Assembly: GCA_964501335.1 (NCBI GenBank)
Contig: CAZCTC010000116.1
Location: forward strand, 1 to 16,138
DNA from: CAZCTC01 sp964501335
GTDB taxonomy: Bacteria; Chloroflexota; Anaerolineae; B4-G1; SLSP01
DNA length: 16,138 nt
Direction: 5' to 3'
A program made the position numbers and the translations under genes. Below are positions 1-6,322 of this stretch, in pieces. Each line of letters opens with the position of its first letter. Within the stretch, counting starts at the first letter, position 1. Under the pieces are notes generated by a model, which searched no databases, was not told the DNA's origin, and saw only the letters and a program-made list of their open reading frames with translations.

Positions 1-92
1 AGAAAGATGCCGTCGAGGGAGGAATCGGCAATTGCTTTAAAGAGCATCAGGTTGTCACCGGTTTTACTGAGCGCTGCGTCAAAGTCGGACAT
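1..92 (-). CDS. N-terminus of a PAS-like sensory protein (cut by window edge)
   Basis: An ATG on the minus strand at 92-90 opens a frame that stays open to base 1, giving 30 residues beginning MSDFDAALSKTG and continuing through LFKAIADSSLDGIF. The LFxAIxxSSxDGI pattern is what the start of a PAS domain usually looks like, as in sensory kinases, PAS-STAS proteins and diguanylate cyclases; the output domain lies outside the window. A strong Shine-Dalgarno (GGAGGC, 98-103) sits about 6 nt upstream, and a good sigma70-type promoter lies about 75 bp further up, so the start is well supported. The domain call rests on one short stretch and is tentative. Confidence 0.5.
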   Translation of the reverse strand, partial: MSDFDAALSKTGDNLMLFKAIADSSLDGIF

Positions 93-164
93 CGGAAGCC
101 TCCTCTATCAGAGCCAGCTGACTGATTTTTATTAAGGGGGGAAGTCATTTCCTGATTGCTTTAT

Positions 165-193
165 AGTATAAGGCACTCTTCTGAAATTGGCAA
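165..193 (-). promoter_or_regulatory. Sigma70-type promoter for the PAS-like gene
   Basis: On the minus strand TTGCCA (193-188) is followed after exactly 17 nt by TATACT (170-165). Both hexamers match 5 of 6 consensus positions. Transcription would start near 158, leaving a leader of about 65 nt before the start codon at 92. The promoter sits at the outer edge of the repeat cluster, not inside it. Confidence 0.6.
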
Positions 194-215
194 AAGCGGC
201 TATCTGTCTTCCATC

Positions 216-421
216 TGTCCTGAAAATAGCCCCCCAAAGGTGCGACGCACTTTCTATTCCTGAAACCGACGATTCAAACGGCTCAACGTTGGAGCAAGTC
301 GCCTGTCCTTGCAAGATCAGAGTGCGTTGCACCTCTTTGAGAAATCCTCCTCACCCGCACAAGGCCCTTCCCCCGTAAAACACGACGCGCTGGATCGGAA
401 GAGAGTTTTTTTGTTTATGTT
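216..421 (-). repeat. Composite repeat, modules C-D-E (left copy of a 210-bp inverted pair)
   Basis: This block is repeated in inverted orientation at 15644-15853 with only a few mismatches, most of them around 365-385. Read on the minus strand it runs from module C (AAACAAAAAAACTCTC, then CCAGCGCG), through a GGGCCTTGTGCGGG linker, into module E. Module E (236-338) has its own imperfect inverted ends: AAAGGTGCGACGCACTTTCT at 236-255 against the arm at 319-338. It ends in a partial module G (GTCCTGAAAATAGC, 217-230). No convincing gene is present; the short open frames across it are not preceded by ribosome binding sites. Confidence 0.85.
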
Positions 422-452
422 TTCGCGGGCTTCAGAAAGCCCGCGAAAACAT
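417..452. repeat. Perfect 16-bp hairpin (module H)
   Basis: Arms 417-432 and 437-452 are perfectly complementary around a 4-nt loop (CAGA on the plus strand, TCTG on the unit strand). The outer arm is ATGTTTT, the inner arm CGCGGGCTT. It is flanked by module C on the left and module B on the right, so the whole unit points to the minus strand. It may act as a transcription barrier between the divergent PAS-like and sulP promoters, which is inference. Confidence 0.85.
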
Positions 453-612
453 GGGCTTTTCCAGAGCCGCCCCGGCAACGCACTCTGAAGTCCCTCCCCC
501 TCACTCCGATGCCGGCGGCGTATCTTCGCCACGAATCTCCTGGAAGCGCGTTGTGCCTTCACAACCGCATGGTGCGAAACAGGGATTAGGGAGAGGGCCA
601 GCGTGCGAAACC
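453..612 (-). repeat. Composite repeat, modules B and F (reverse orientation)
   Basis: GGGCTTTTCCAGAGCCGC (453-470) is the reverse complement of module B, found eleven times in the window. It is followed by module F (about 486-600), in which a C-rich arm and a G-rich arm (TCCCTCCCCCTCA near 491 and AGGGAGAGGGCC near 588) flank a core containing a GCGCTTCCAGGAGATTC-like stretch on the minus strand. The same core is at 5732, 5889 and 8069. Together with 216-452 it fills the divergent spacer; no gene is seen in it. Confidence 0.75.
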
Positions 613-632
613 CATTTTCATCTTTGGTTTCC

Positions 633-660
633 TTGTCGATTTGAGCTTTTGTGTTACGAT
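633..660 (+). promoter_or_regulatory. Candidate promoter of the SulP gene
   Basis: TTGTCG (633-638) and TACGAT (655-660) are 16 nt apart in an AT-richer stretch just downstream of the repeat cluster. Each hexamer matches 4 of 6 consensus bases. Transcription from here would begin around 667, immediately before the leader hairpin. Confidence 0.35.
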
Positions 661-673
661 TGACCCCGGAATT

Positions 674-726
674 TCCCGGCGCTTTATTTTGTTGAATAAA
701 AGCGTCGGGATTTCTGATTTTTTAAA
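674..726 (+). promoter_or_regulatory. Leader hairpin with T-rich tail (possible attenuator)
   Basis: TCCCGGCGCTTT (674-685) pairs with AAAGCGTCGGGA (699-710), 12 bp including one G-U pair, around a 13-nt AT-rich loop. It is followed by TTTCTGATTTTTT (711-723). This is the shape of an intrinsic terminator, yet it lies between the candidate promoter and the SulP start codon at 749. It could be conditional, or could stop read-through from upstream. No known riboswitch class was recognised. Confidence 0.45.
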
Positions 727-748
727 CCTTGAGGGGAGTTTTTTTATC

Positions 749-2380
749 ATGCCTAGACGCAGTTTAGTGGAATTGTGGAGACAGGAGTTCTCCAGTTACA
801 CGCCCGGTAAGTTTCAACAGGATCTGCTGGCCGGGTTGACGGTGGCTGCGGTTGCTTTGCCGCTGGCCCTGGCTTTTGGGGTGGCTTCCGGAGCCACGGC
901 GGCTTCCGGATTGGTGACGGCGATTCTGGCCGGGCTGGTGATCGGAGCGCTTTCCGGTGCTCCCTATCAGATTTCGGGGCCGACGGGAGCGATGAGCGCG
1001 GTTTTGATTTTGCTGGTGCAGAAGTATGGCCTTTCGGGGCTGTGGATCACCGGTTTTTTCTCGGGCGTGTTGCTGTTGATTATTGGGTTGTTGCGGTTGG
1101 GACGGTTGATCGCTTACATCCCGGCGCCGGTGATCACCGGTTTTACTTCGGGGATTGCGTTGATCATTGCTATCGGGCAGATCGACAATTTGATCGGCGT
1201 GAAGACGGCCGGGGCGGATTCGGCGGCGTTGAAGTTTGGCGGCTATTTCCGGGGCGGCTTTACGCCGGACTGGCATGCGCTGGTTCTGGGCGGTCTGGTG
1301 ATTGCCACCATGGTGCTCTGGCCTAAGAAGTGGCAGGCGCGGGTGCCTTCTTCATTAGTAGGGATTATTCTGGCGCTGATTGTGAACTTGATCTTCAACT
1401 GGCCGGTAGCGACCGTCGGGTCGATTCCTCAGTCGTTGTTGCTGGAAGATCGACTGAATTTCAGTACCATTCCCTGGGATCGTTTAAATGAATTTATCGC
1501 GCCGACGTTGACAATCACGGCGCTGGGGATGATCGAGAGCCTGCTCTGCGGGGCTGTAGCCAGCAATATGACGGGAATCCGGTTGCAGGCCAACCAGGAG
1601 TTGATCGCGCAGGGGCTGGGGAATATGCTGCTGCCGTTCTTCGGCGGCGTGCCGGCCACGGCGGCGATTGCGCGGACCAGCGTGGGGATCAAGTCGGGCG
1701 GGCAGACCCGGCTGACCAGTGTGATCCATGCGTTGGGGTTGCTGGCTTCGATGTTCGTGCTGGCGCCGGTGATGTCGCGAATTCCGCTGGCGGCGCTGGC
1801 CGGTGTTTTGATGGTCACGGCTTGGCGGATGAACGAGTGGGAGAGCATTCAGTATATTTTCAGCCATCGTTTCAAGACGGCTATTCTCTCTTTCGGAGTG
1901 ACCATGATTGCGACGATCACGCTGGATCTGACCCAGGCCATTTTGATCGGAGTGGTGATTTCGGCGCTGTTTTTCCTGAGCCAGATTTCTCAGTTGCAGA
2001 TCGAGGTTCAGTCGGTCGATCCGGAAAAACTGCGCGAGCGGGGGATCGAGGCCGGGCGGCATTGCGAGCATACCCGGGTGGCCTATCTCACCGGGCCGCT
2101 TTTCTTTGCGGCGGTGGGTCATTTCAATGAGGCCTTTGCGCATTTGAACGGGGCGAAGACGTTGATCCTTTCGATGCGTGGGGTGCCGTTTGTGGATACC
2201 TCAGGGTTGCAGGCGTTGGAGCAGCTTTGCGAGCGGGCGCACAAGGAGGGCTGCACGGTGCGGTTGGCGGGTGTGCAGCCGGGCGTGTTGACCATGCTGG
2301 AGCGCGGCGGGCTGACGGAGCGGATCGGCGCGGAGCGGATTCACTGGAGTGCCGATCAGGCGATCGTGGCCGCAGCCTGA
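749..2380 (+). CDS. SulP-family anion transporter with C-terminal STAS domain
   Basis: A 543-residue inner-membrane permease of the SulP family (SLC26 relatives), which move sulfate, bicarbonate or other anions, usually with H+ or Na+. Residues from about 20 to 410 form the membrane domain: ALPLALAFGVASG near the N-terminus, the conserved ISGPTGAMSAV loop, and FFGGVPATAAIARTSVGIKSGG followed by the PLAALAGVLMVTAWRM helix. The last 100 or so residues are a STAS domain with VPFVDTSGLQALE, the loop shared with anti-sigma factor antagonists. Length suits the family. The start at 749 (MPRRSL) is chosen because GAGGGGAG lies 10 nt upstream; an in-frame ATG at 641 has no such site and would add 36 residues that fit no family domain. 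The substrate cannot be read from the sequence; the domain order fits bicarbonate (BicA-like) and sulfate members alike. Confidence 0.92.
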   Translation: MPRRSLVELWRQEFSSYTPGKFQQDLLAGLTVAAVALPLALAFGVASGATAASGLVTAILAGLVIGALSGAPYQISGPTGAMSAVLILLVQKYGLSGLWITGFFSGVLLLIIGLLRLGRLIAYIPAPVITGFTSGIALIIAIGQIDNLIGVKTAGADSAALKFGGYFRGGFTPDWHALVLGGLVIATMVLWPKKWQARVPSSLVGIILALIVNLIFNWPVATVGSIPQSLLLEDRLNFSTIPWDRLNEFIAPTLTITALGMIESLLCGAVASNMTGIRLQANQELIAQGLGNMLLPFFGGVPATAAIARTSVGIKSGGQTRLTSVIHALGLLASMFVLAPVMSRIPLAALAGVLMVTAWRMNEWESIQYIFSHRFKTAILSFGVTMIATITLDLTQAILIGVVISALFFLSQISQLQIEVQSVDPEKLRERGIEAGRHCEHTRVAYLTGPLFFAAVGHFNEAFAHLNGAKTLILSMRGVPFVDTSGLQALEQLCERAHKEGCTVRLAGVQPGVLTMLERGGLTERIGAERIHWSADQAIVAAA

Positions 2381-2388
2381 AAAAAACC

Positions 2389-2424
2389 ATGTTTGCGCGC
2401 GCATAAAAATGCGCGCGCAAACAT
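2389..2424. terminator. Perfect 16-bp hairpin just after the SulP gene
   Basis: ATGTTTGCGCGCGCAT (2389-2404) pairs perfectly with 2409-2424 around an AAAA loop. It begins 8 nt after the SulP stop codon, where a terminator would be expected. No U-tract follows on the plus strand, so a classical intrinsic terminator is not proven. Same geometry (16-bp stem, 4-nt loop, ATGTTT outer arm) as module H elsewhere. Confidence 0.6.
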
Positions 2425-2489
2425 AAGTAAAAACGTTCGACCTCTGCGGTTGTTTGTTGGTTTGCTTATCCCCCGGTTTTTTCATCCCG

Positions 2490-2870
2490 CAACAGGTGCT
2501 TTCCTGGTAAAGAACGACGCGCTGTGCGAAGCAGGCAGAGAGTTGTTTTTATTCCTGTTTTCGCACTGTCAGCGTGAAAATAGGCGACCTGTGCGGTTAG
2601 TCTGGAAAAAAAGCCTATGTTTTCGCGGGCTTTCTGAAGTGGTAAACCACGAAAACATAAACAAAAAAACTCTCTCCCCCCATCCAGCGCGGCGCTTCAA
2701 GCCAGACAAAAACTTTTTGCGGGACGCGAAAACCGTTTTTAATTCCCACTCATAAACAATCGCATAGGTCGAAAATAGGGGCTTTTTCCCGGACTAACTG
2801 CGCGGGTTGTGAAAAGTTATTTGCGGGACGTTAAAAACAAACCTTATCGGAAGTAAACCGGGAGTTCGAC
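2490..2870. repeat. Degenerate module H/C/D copies, no gene
   Basis: This gene-free stretch holds decayed copies of the repeat family. GACGCGCTG (2516-2524) followed by GAGAGTTGTTTTTATT resembles reversed module C. An imperfect stem lies at about 2554-2583 (CCTGTTTTCGC against GCGTGAAAATAGG). A forward copy follows: module B (2588-2615), an imperfect hairpin 2617-2658 whose outer arms ATGTTTTCG/CGAAAACAT still pair but whose inner part no longer does, and module C (2659-2690). Two TGCGGGACG module D cores lie at 2718 and 2822. No open frame here has a ribosome binding site or recognisable product. Confidence 0.65.
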
Positions 2871-3230
2871 GATGAACTCCGGGAGTTGAACGATGAACGC
2901 TGGAAGTTGAACGATGAACGCTGGAAGTTGAGCGATGAACGCTGGAAGTTCAACGATGAACGCTGGAAGTTGAACGATGAACTCCGGGAGTTGAATGATG
3001 AACTCCGGAGAGTTGAACGATGAACGCTGGAAGTTGAGCGATGAACGCTGGAAGTTCAACGATGAACGCTGGAAGTTGAACGATGAACTCCGGAGAGTTG
3101 AACGATGAACTCTGGGAGTTGAACGATGGACTCCGGGAGTTCGACGATGAACTCCGGGAGTTCGACGATGAACTCCGGAGAGTTGAACGATGAACTCCGG
3201 GAGTTGAACGATGAACTCCGGGAGTTCAAT
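2871..3230. repeat. Minisatellite: 17 tandem units of 21-22 bp
   Basis: Seventeen head-to-tail units each begin GATGAAC or GATGGAC. Two unit types alternate in blocks: one centred on CTCCGGGAG, the other on CGCTGGAAG. Fourteen units are 21 bp and three are 22 bp (units at 2997, 3082 and 3167, which read CTCCGGAGAG). Units at 2913-2975 and 3019-3081 are an identical 63-bp segment, so the array also grew by segmental duplication. In the plus frame a 21-bp unit encodes a heptad (DELRELN or DERWKLN), but each 22-bp unit brings a stop within the next unit. The minus strand stays open (PEFIVQL repeats) from a TTG at 3278, with no convincing ribosome binding site. Confidence 0.92.
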
Positions 3231-3276
3231 AAAGTTGTCGGGGCAGGGATAAACCGAGATAACGGGCAGGGAATTC

Positions 3277-3347
3277 AACGGAGAGACGCAGAGGACACAG
3301 AGATAAAATAAAGATCTCTGCGCCTTTGTTTCTCTGCGTCTCTGCGT
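3277..3347. terminator. Inverted repeat downstream of ridA
   Basis: AACGGAGAGACGCAGAGG (3277-3294), continuing with ACACAGAGAT to 3304, is imperfectly complementary to 3313-3347, which contains ATCTCTGCG and TCTCTGCGTCTCTGCGTT. The arms flank a short AT-rich loop and begin 17 bp beyond the ridA stop codon, so the element can serve as its terminator. ACGCAGAGACGCAGAG-type repeats are scattered in many bacterial genomes, so this may be another dispersed repeat that happens to lie here. Confidence 0.5.
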
Positions 3348-3363
3348 TTTTTCTCAGCATGAA

Positions 3364-3744
3364 TCAACTGCGGCGGGCGATCAGTTCGATTTCGACGCGG
3401 GCGCCGAGGGGGAGGGCGGCGACGCCGATCGTGGTGCGGGCCGGGTAGGGTTTCTCGAATTGGACGGCGTAGACGGCGTTCATGGCGACAAAGTCGGCCA
3501 TATCGATCAGGTAGACATTGACTTTGACGACGTGGCCGGGCGTCAGGCCGGCGGCTTCCAGGACGGCGAAGAGGTTCTTGAAGCATTGGGCGGTTTGAGC
3601 CGCGACATCGCCTTCGATCAGTTTGCCGGTGGCCGGATCGAGTGGGGTCTGGCCGGAGAGGTAGAGCAGGTTTTCGCTCCAGACGGCATGGGAGTAGGGG
3701 CCGATGGCGGCTGCGCCCGGGGCCTGGACTGCATCACGGTTCAT
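3364..3744 (-). CDS. ridA: RidA family enamine/imine deaminase
   Basis: A 126-residue protein of the RidA (YjgF/YER057c/UK114) family. These small cytosolic trimers hydrolyse reactive enamine/imine intermediates released by PLP enzymes such as threonine dehydratase, protecting PLP enzymes from damage. Visible hallmarks are IGPYSHAVW near the N-terminus, LYLSGQTPLDPATGKL, and the C-terminal block ARTTIGVAALPLGARVEIELIA, whose arginine corresponds to the substrate-carboxylate-binding residue of active members. Length is typical. The start at 3744 (MNRDAVQAPG) has AGGAGGC 6 nt upstream; the in-frame ATG at 3807 lies in the hairpin and would add 21 residues not found in the family. It lies 73 bp downstream of the ABC transporter gene on the same strand with a strong hairpin between, so co-expression would need read-through. 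Family members with other roles exist, so the exact activity is inferred. Confidence 0.93.
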   Translation of the reverse strand: MNRDAVQAPGAAAIGPYSHAVWSENLLYLSGQTPLDPATGKLIEGDVAAQTAQCFKNLFAVLEAAGLTPGHVVKVNVYLIDMADFVAMNAVYAVQFEKPYPARTTIGVAALPLGARVEIELIARRS

Positions 3745-3770
3745 AAGATAGCCTCCTGTAGGTATATAGA

Positions 3771-3811
3771 TTTTTTGAAGCCGTCGCCCGAAGGGCGACG
3801 GCTTCAAAAAA
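3771..3811. terminator. Bidirectional hairpin terminator between ABC gene and ridA
   Basis: TTTTTTGAAGCCGTCGCCC (3771-3789) pairs perfectly with 3793-3811 over 19 bp around a 3-nt loop. The GC core is flanked by a T-run on one side and an A-run on the other, so either strand gives a stem followed by U residues. It starts 7 bp past the ABC transporter stop codon on the minus strand and should end that transcript. Confidence 0.8.
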
Positions 3812-3817
3812 TAATTG

Positions 3818-5566
3818 TTATGGTGCCAGTTGGCGCTGGACTTCGTTAAGGCGACGGTAGAGGCCGTTCAACTCCATCAGTTCGTCGTGGGTGCCCTGTT
3901 CGCGGATGTGATTCTCTTCGAGGACCACAATCATGTCCGCGTTGCGGATCGTGGAGAGCCGATGGGCGATGATGATGGTGGTCTTGCCGACCATCAGCCG
4001 TTCCAGCGCCTGCTGGATCAGCAGCTCGGTTTCCGTATCCACGGCGGAGGTCGCTTCGTCGAGGATCAGGATGGGCGCATCTTTGAGGACCGCGCGGGCG
4101 ATGGCGATCCGTTGTTTCTGTCCTCCCGACAGCTTGACGCCCCGCTCGCCGAGCATGGTATCGTATCCGTTCGGCAGCCGGGTGATGAATTCGTGGGCAT
4201 TGGCGATCCGGGCGGCGGCGATGATCTCGTCTTCGGTGGCGTCGGGTTTGCCGAAGAGGATGTTTTCCCGGGCGGTGCCGTGGAAGAGGAAGACATCCTG
4301 CAGGACGATGCTGATCTGCTGGCGCAGGCTGCGTAGCGTGAGGTCGCGGATGTCCCGGCCGTCGAGGGTGATGTTGCCCTCGCAGACATCGTAGAAGCGG
4401 GGAATGAGGCTGGCCAGGGTCGTCTTGCCGACGCCGGTCGGTCCGACCAGGGCGACGACGGCGTGGGCCGGGATGTCCAGGCTGACGTGATCGAGGACGG
4501 TGTCGCCCTGGCTGTAGCGGAAGCTGATGTCGTTGAGTTGAAGACGGCCTTCGGCGGGCTTTTCCAGGGTGCGGGCATGGGGGGCGTCTTTGATGTCGGG
4601 ATCTTCGGTGAGCAGTTCGTTGACCCGTTCGGCGCTGGCCAGGGATTCCTGGACCTGTTCCCAGGCGCCGCTGAGGGCGCGGATGGGTTGGTAGAACATA
4701 TCGAGATAAAGGAAGAAGGCGACCAGATCTTCGATGGAGAGCTGTTGGGTCAGGGCCAGACGGCCGCCGAAGTAGATCAACAGGATGGTGCCCAGCGAGG
4801 AAGAGAGTTCGATGAAGGGTTCGAAGGTGGCCATCAGCCGGAGCGCCCGCAGCAGGGAATCGCGATAGCGGATGATGCGGTGGTTGACCCGGGCGGCTTC
4901 CATCTCTTCGCGGGTGAAGGCTTTGATTTCGCGGATGCCGGAGAGGTTGTCGTTGAGGGTGGCATTGAGTTCGCCCAGTTCCTTCTGGCGTTCGGTGAAG
5001 GCCGGACGGACATATTTTGCAAAGCCCTGCATGGCGAGGATGACGAAGGGGATGGGGATGAGGCTGAGCAGCATCAACTGGCGGTTCATGGTGAAGAGGA
5101 CGATGCTGACGCCGATGAAGGTGATGGCGTTGACGGCGACATCGGGGATGGCGTGGGAGATGAGCCGCTCGAACATGTCGGAGTCGTTGACCACCCGCGA
5201 CATCAGATTTCCGGTTTGCTTGTCTTCGTAGAAGCGCAGGGAGAGCCGTTGCAGGTGTTCGTAGATTTCCTGGCGGGCATCGGCGACGACGCCCCAGCCG
5301 GCGATGTGCGCCATGTAGCTGCGCAGGAATTGCAGGAAGGCGCGCAGCAGATAGAGGCCCAGGGCCAGTAGGGCCAGCTGAGTGACGAGATCGGTGGCGG
5401 CGGGATTGGCGCCGGCAACCTGATCTTTCACTGCGGCGATGAGGGTTTTGACGATCCAGGGCGCCAGCAGTTGCACGGCGACGAGGGCGATCATGCTGAT
5501 GACGGTGACGATAAGGGGGCGCAGGTAGCGCCGGGCGTAGGTGAAGAGAAATCCCAGGGTTTTCAA
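3818..5566 (-). CDS. ABC exporter half-transporter (permease fused to ATPase)
   Basis: A 582-residue type I ABC exporter of the MsbA/LmrA/Sav1866 kind, acting as a dimer in the inner membrane. Residues 1 to about 310 hold six membrane spans and the exporter intracellular loops (for example RFYEDKQTGNLMSRVVND near 111-128). The nucleotide-binding domain runs from about 340: Walker A GPTGVGKT 375-382, Q-loop Q423, signature LSGGQ 479-483, Walker B ILILDE 499-504, D-loop SAVD 507-510, switch H535. All catalytic residues are present, so a homodimer could be active; no partner half-transporter is nearby. The start codon is TTG at 5566, with GGGAGG 9 nt upstream, and no better ATG is in frame. A well-spaced promoter lies 37 bp above. 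The exported substrate (lipid, drug or peptide) cannot be told from the sequence. Confidence 0.93.
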   Translation of the reverse strand: MKTLGFLFTYARRYLRPLIVTVISMIALVAVQLLAPWIVKTLIAAVKDQVAGANPAATDLVTQLALLALGLYLLRAFLQFLRSYMAHIAGWGVVADARQEIYEHLQRLSLRFYEDKQTGNLMSRVVNDSDMFERLISHAIPDVAVNAITFIGVSIVLFTMNRQLMLLSLIPIPFVILAMQGFAKYVRPAFTERQKELGELNATLNDNLSGIREIKAFTREEMEAARVNHRIIRYRDSLLRALRLMATFEPFIELSSSLGTILLIYFGGRLALTQQLSIEDLVAFFLYLDMFYQPIRALSGAWEQVQESLASAERVNELLTEDPDIKDAPHARTLEKPAEGRLQLNDISFRYSQGDTVLDHVSLDIPAHAVVALVGPTGVGKTTLASLIPRFYDVCEGNITLDGRDIRDLTLRSLRQQISIVLQDVFLFHGTARENILFGKPDATEDEIIAAARIANAHEFITRLPNGYDTMLGERGVKLSGGQKQRIAIARAVLKDAPILILDEATSAVDTETELLIQQALERLMVGKTTIIIAHRLSTIRNADMIVVLEENHIREQGTHDELMELNGLYRRLNEVQRQLAP

Positions 5567-5602
5567 GGGTGCAGGCCTCCCGGTTAGAATGGGGTCGCAC
5601 CC

Positions 5603-5631
5603 ATTTTACCAGGGGAAGTAGACAGTAGCAA
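5603..5631 (-). promoter_or_regulatory. Sigma70-type promoter of the ABC transporter gene
   Basis: On the minus strand TTGCTA (5631-5626) and TAAAAT (5608-5603) are separated by 17 nt. Each matches at least 4 of 6 consensus bases. The -35 box lies inside the AAGTAGACAG-type module A repeat, so the repeat appears to supply half of the promoter. Confidence 0.5.
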
Positions 5632-5640
5632 GTAGACAGG
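5615..5640 (+). repeat. Module A repeat (GTAGACAG tract), copy 1
   Basis: Contains GAAGTAGACAGTAGCAAG followed by TAGACAGG. Related copies occur at 7948-7987, 15551-15590 and 15895-15938, each time directly before a module B (GCGG-CTCTGGAAAAGG). The copies are similar but not identical, and no gene is associated. Confidence 0.8.
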
Positions 5641-5647
5641 CTGTGTT

Positions 5648-5999
5648 GCCGGGAGGGCTTTGAAAAAGGCCATGTTTTGGTGCGTTGGCCCCCTCCCCAA
5701 CCCCTCCCCCATGCAGTTGTACAGGGAAAACGCGCTTTCAGGCGATTCCTGGTGAAGATGCGCGGCCGGCATGGGGATGAGGGGGAGGGGCTTGGAAATC
5801 GTCGCCGGGAGGGCTCTGGAAAAAGGCTATGTTTTGGTGCGTTGGCCCCCTCCCTAACCCCTCCCCCATGCAGTTGTACAGGGAAAACGCGCTTTCAGGC
5901 GATTCCTGGTGAAGATGCGCGGCCGGCATGGGGATGAGGGGGAGGGGCTTGGAAATCGTCGCCGGGAGGGCTCTGGAAAAAGGCTATGTTTTGGTGCGG
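5648..5999 (+). repeat. 157-bp tandem duplication of modules B-F
   Basis: Two consecutive near-identical units start at 5648 (156 bp) and 5804 (157 bp), and the first 39 bp of a third unit start at 5961. Each unit holds module B (GCCGGGAGGGCTCTGG...AAAGG), the left half of a hairpin (ATGTTTTGGTGCG) and module F. Module F has C-rich arm GGCCCCCTCCC and G-rich arm GGGGGAGGGGC around a core with GCGCTTTCAGGCGATTCC. The near-identity of the copies suggests a recent duplication. Read as protein the arms give the proline/glutamate-rich peptides often mis-called as genes in repeat-rich genomes; there is no coding evidence. Confidence 0.88.
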
Positions 6000-6141
6000 C
6001 CCTCACCCCCTGCCCCCTCTCCCTTGTTTTGTTGTTAAGTAGCGACGCGATTTGAGTTGATGCGTTTTGGGGGATCGCCGCGAGCGAGGCGGGAGGGAGA
6101 GGGGTAAGAGTATGTTGCCGGGAGGGCTCTGGAAAAAGGCT
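5998..6141 (+). repeat. Variant module F plus module B
   Basis: A different inner sequence sits between C-rich (CCCTCACCCCCTGCCCCC, 6000-6017) and G-rich (GGGAGGGAGAGGGG, 6090-6103) arms, followed by module B at 6116-6141. The arms match those of module F in type, but the 70-bp interior does not match the other F copies, so the arms may have framed an alternative insert. No gene is seen. Confidence 0.65.
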
Positions 6142-6210
6142 ATGTTTTCGGCGGCTTTCTTAAGCCGCCGAAAACATAAATAAAAAAACTTTCTCCCCAT
6201 CCTGCGCGGC
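6142..6210 (+). repeat. Perfect 16-bp hairpin (module H) with module C
   Basis: ATGTTTTCGGCGGCTT (6142-6157) pairs perfectly with 6162-6177 around a TCTT loop. It is followed by AAATAAAAAAACTTTCTCC and CTGCGCGGCG, a slightly diverged module C, and then a module D core (TGCGGGACGCTACAAGGCC) at 6235-6253. The inner nine base pairs (TCGGCGGCTT region) differ from every other hairpin of the family while the pairing is intact. Confidence 0.85.
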
Positions 6211-6262
6211 GTGTCTGCCCGGGAAAGTACCCTGTGCGGGACGCTACAAGGCCGGATTCAGA

Positions 6263-6290
6263 TTGCCAGAATAGAAAATTGGATCACAAT
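6263..6290 (+). promoter_or_regulatory. Candidate promoter of the GH13 gene
   Basis: TTGCCA (6263-6268) is followed after 16 nt by CACAAT (6285-6290), which matches 4 of 6 positions of the -10 consensus. It starts right after the last module D core, 33 bp before the start codon. The leader would be short (about 25 nt). Confidence 0.4.
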
Positions 6291-6303
6291 GTTGAATCAT
6301 TGT
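6286..6303. promoter_or_regulatory. Palindromic operator candidate before the GH13 gene
   Basis: ACAATG (6286-6291) and CATTGT (6298-6303) form a perfect 6-bp inverted repeat with a 6-nt spacer. It overlaps the candidate -10 box and the start of the transcript, the position where a LacI- or GntR-type sugar repressor would block transcription. No regulator gene is next to it, so this is a hypothesis from position and symmetry only. Confidence 0.35.
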
Positions 6304-6322
6304 AGCTGGTGGGAGCAGAAAA

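Noticed and set aside
417..452. Integron attC sites
   Set aside because: The hairpins are perfect, short and lack the R/L box layout and unpaired bases of attC sites; no integrase is seen.
641..748. N-terminal extension of the SulP protein from the ATG at 641
   Set aside because: No ribosome binding site, it covers the promoter and leader hairpin, and family proteins begin near the 749 start.
2871..3230. CRISPR array
   Set aside because: Units are directly adjacent with no unique spacers, and no cas genes are present.
2844..3278. Minus-strand open frame with PEFIVQL repeats across the minisatellite
   Set aside because: It is open because the 21-bp unit lacks stops on that strand; it begins at a TTG without a ribosome binding site and changes repeat peptide at every 22-bp unit.
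3745..3807. Longer ridA start at the ATG at 3807
   Set aside because: It would place the terminator hairpin inside the coding region; the start at 3744 has a strong ribosome binding site and matches the family N-terminus.
3846..5600. A 584-codon frame overlapping the ABC transporter gene on the same strand
   Set aside because: The overlapping frame with all ABC motifs is the real one; this one is an R/P/H-rich shadow.
5677..5937. Small genes in the C-rich/G-rich repeats
   Set aside because: The frames follow the repeat units, lack ribosome binding sites, and give low-complexity peptides known as artefacts of such repeats.
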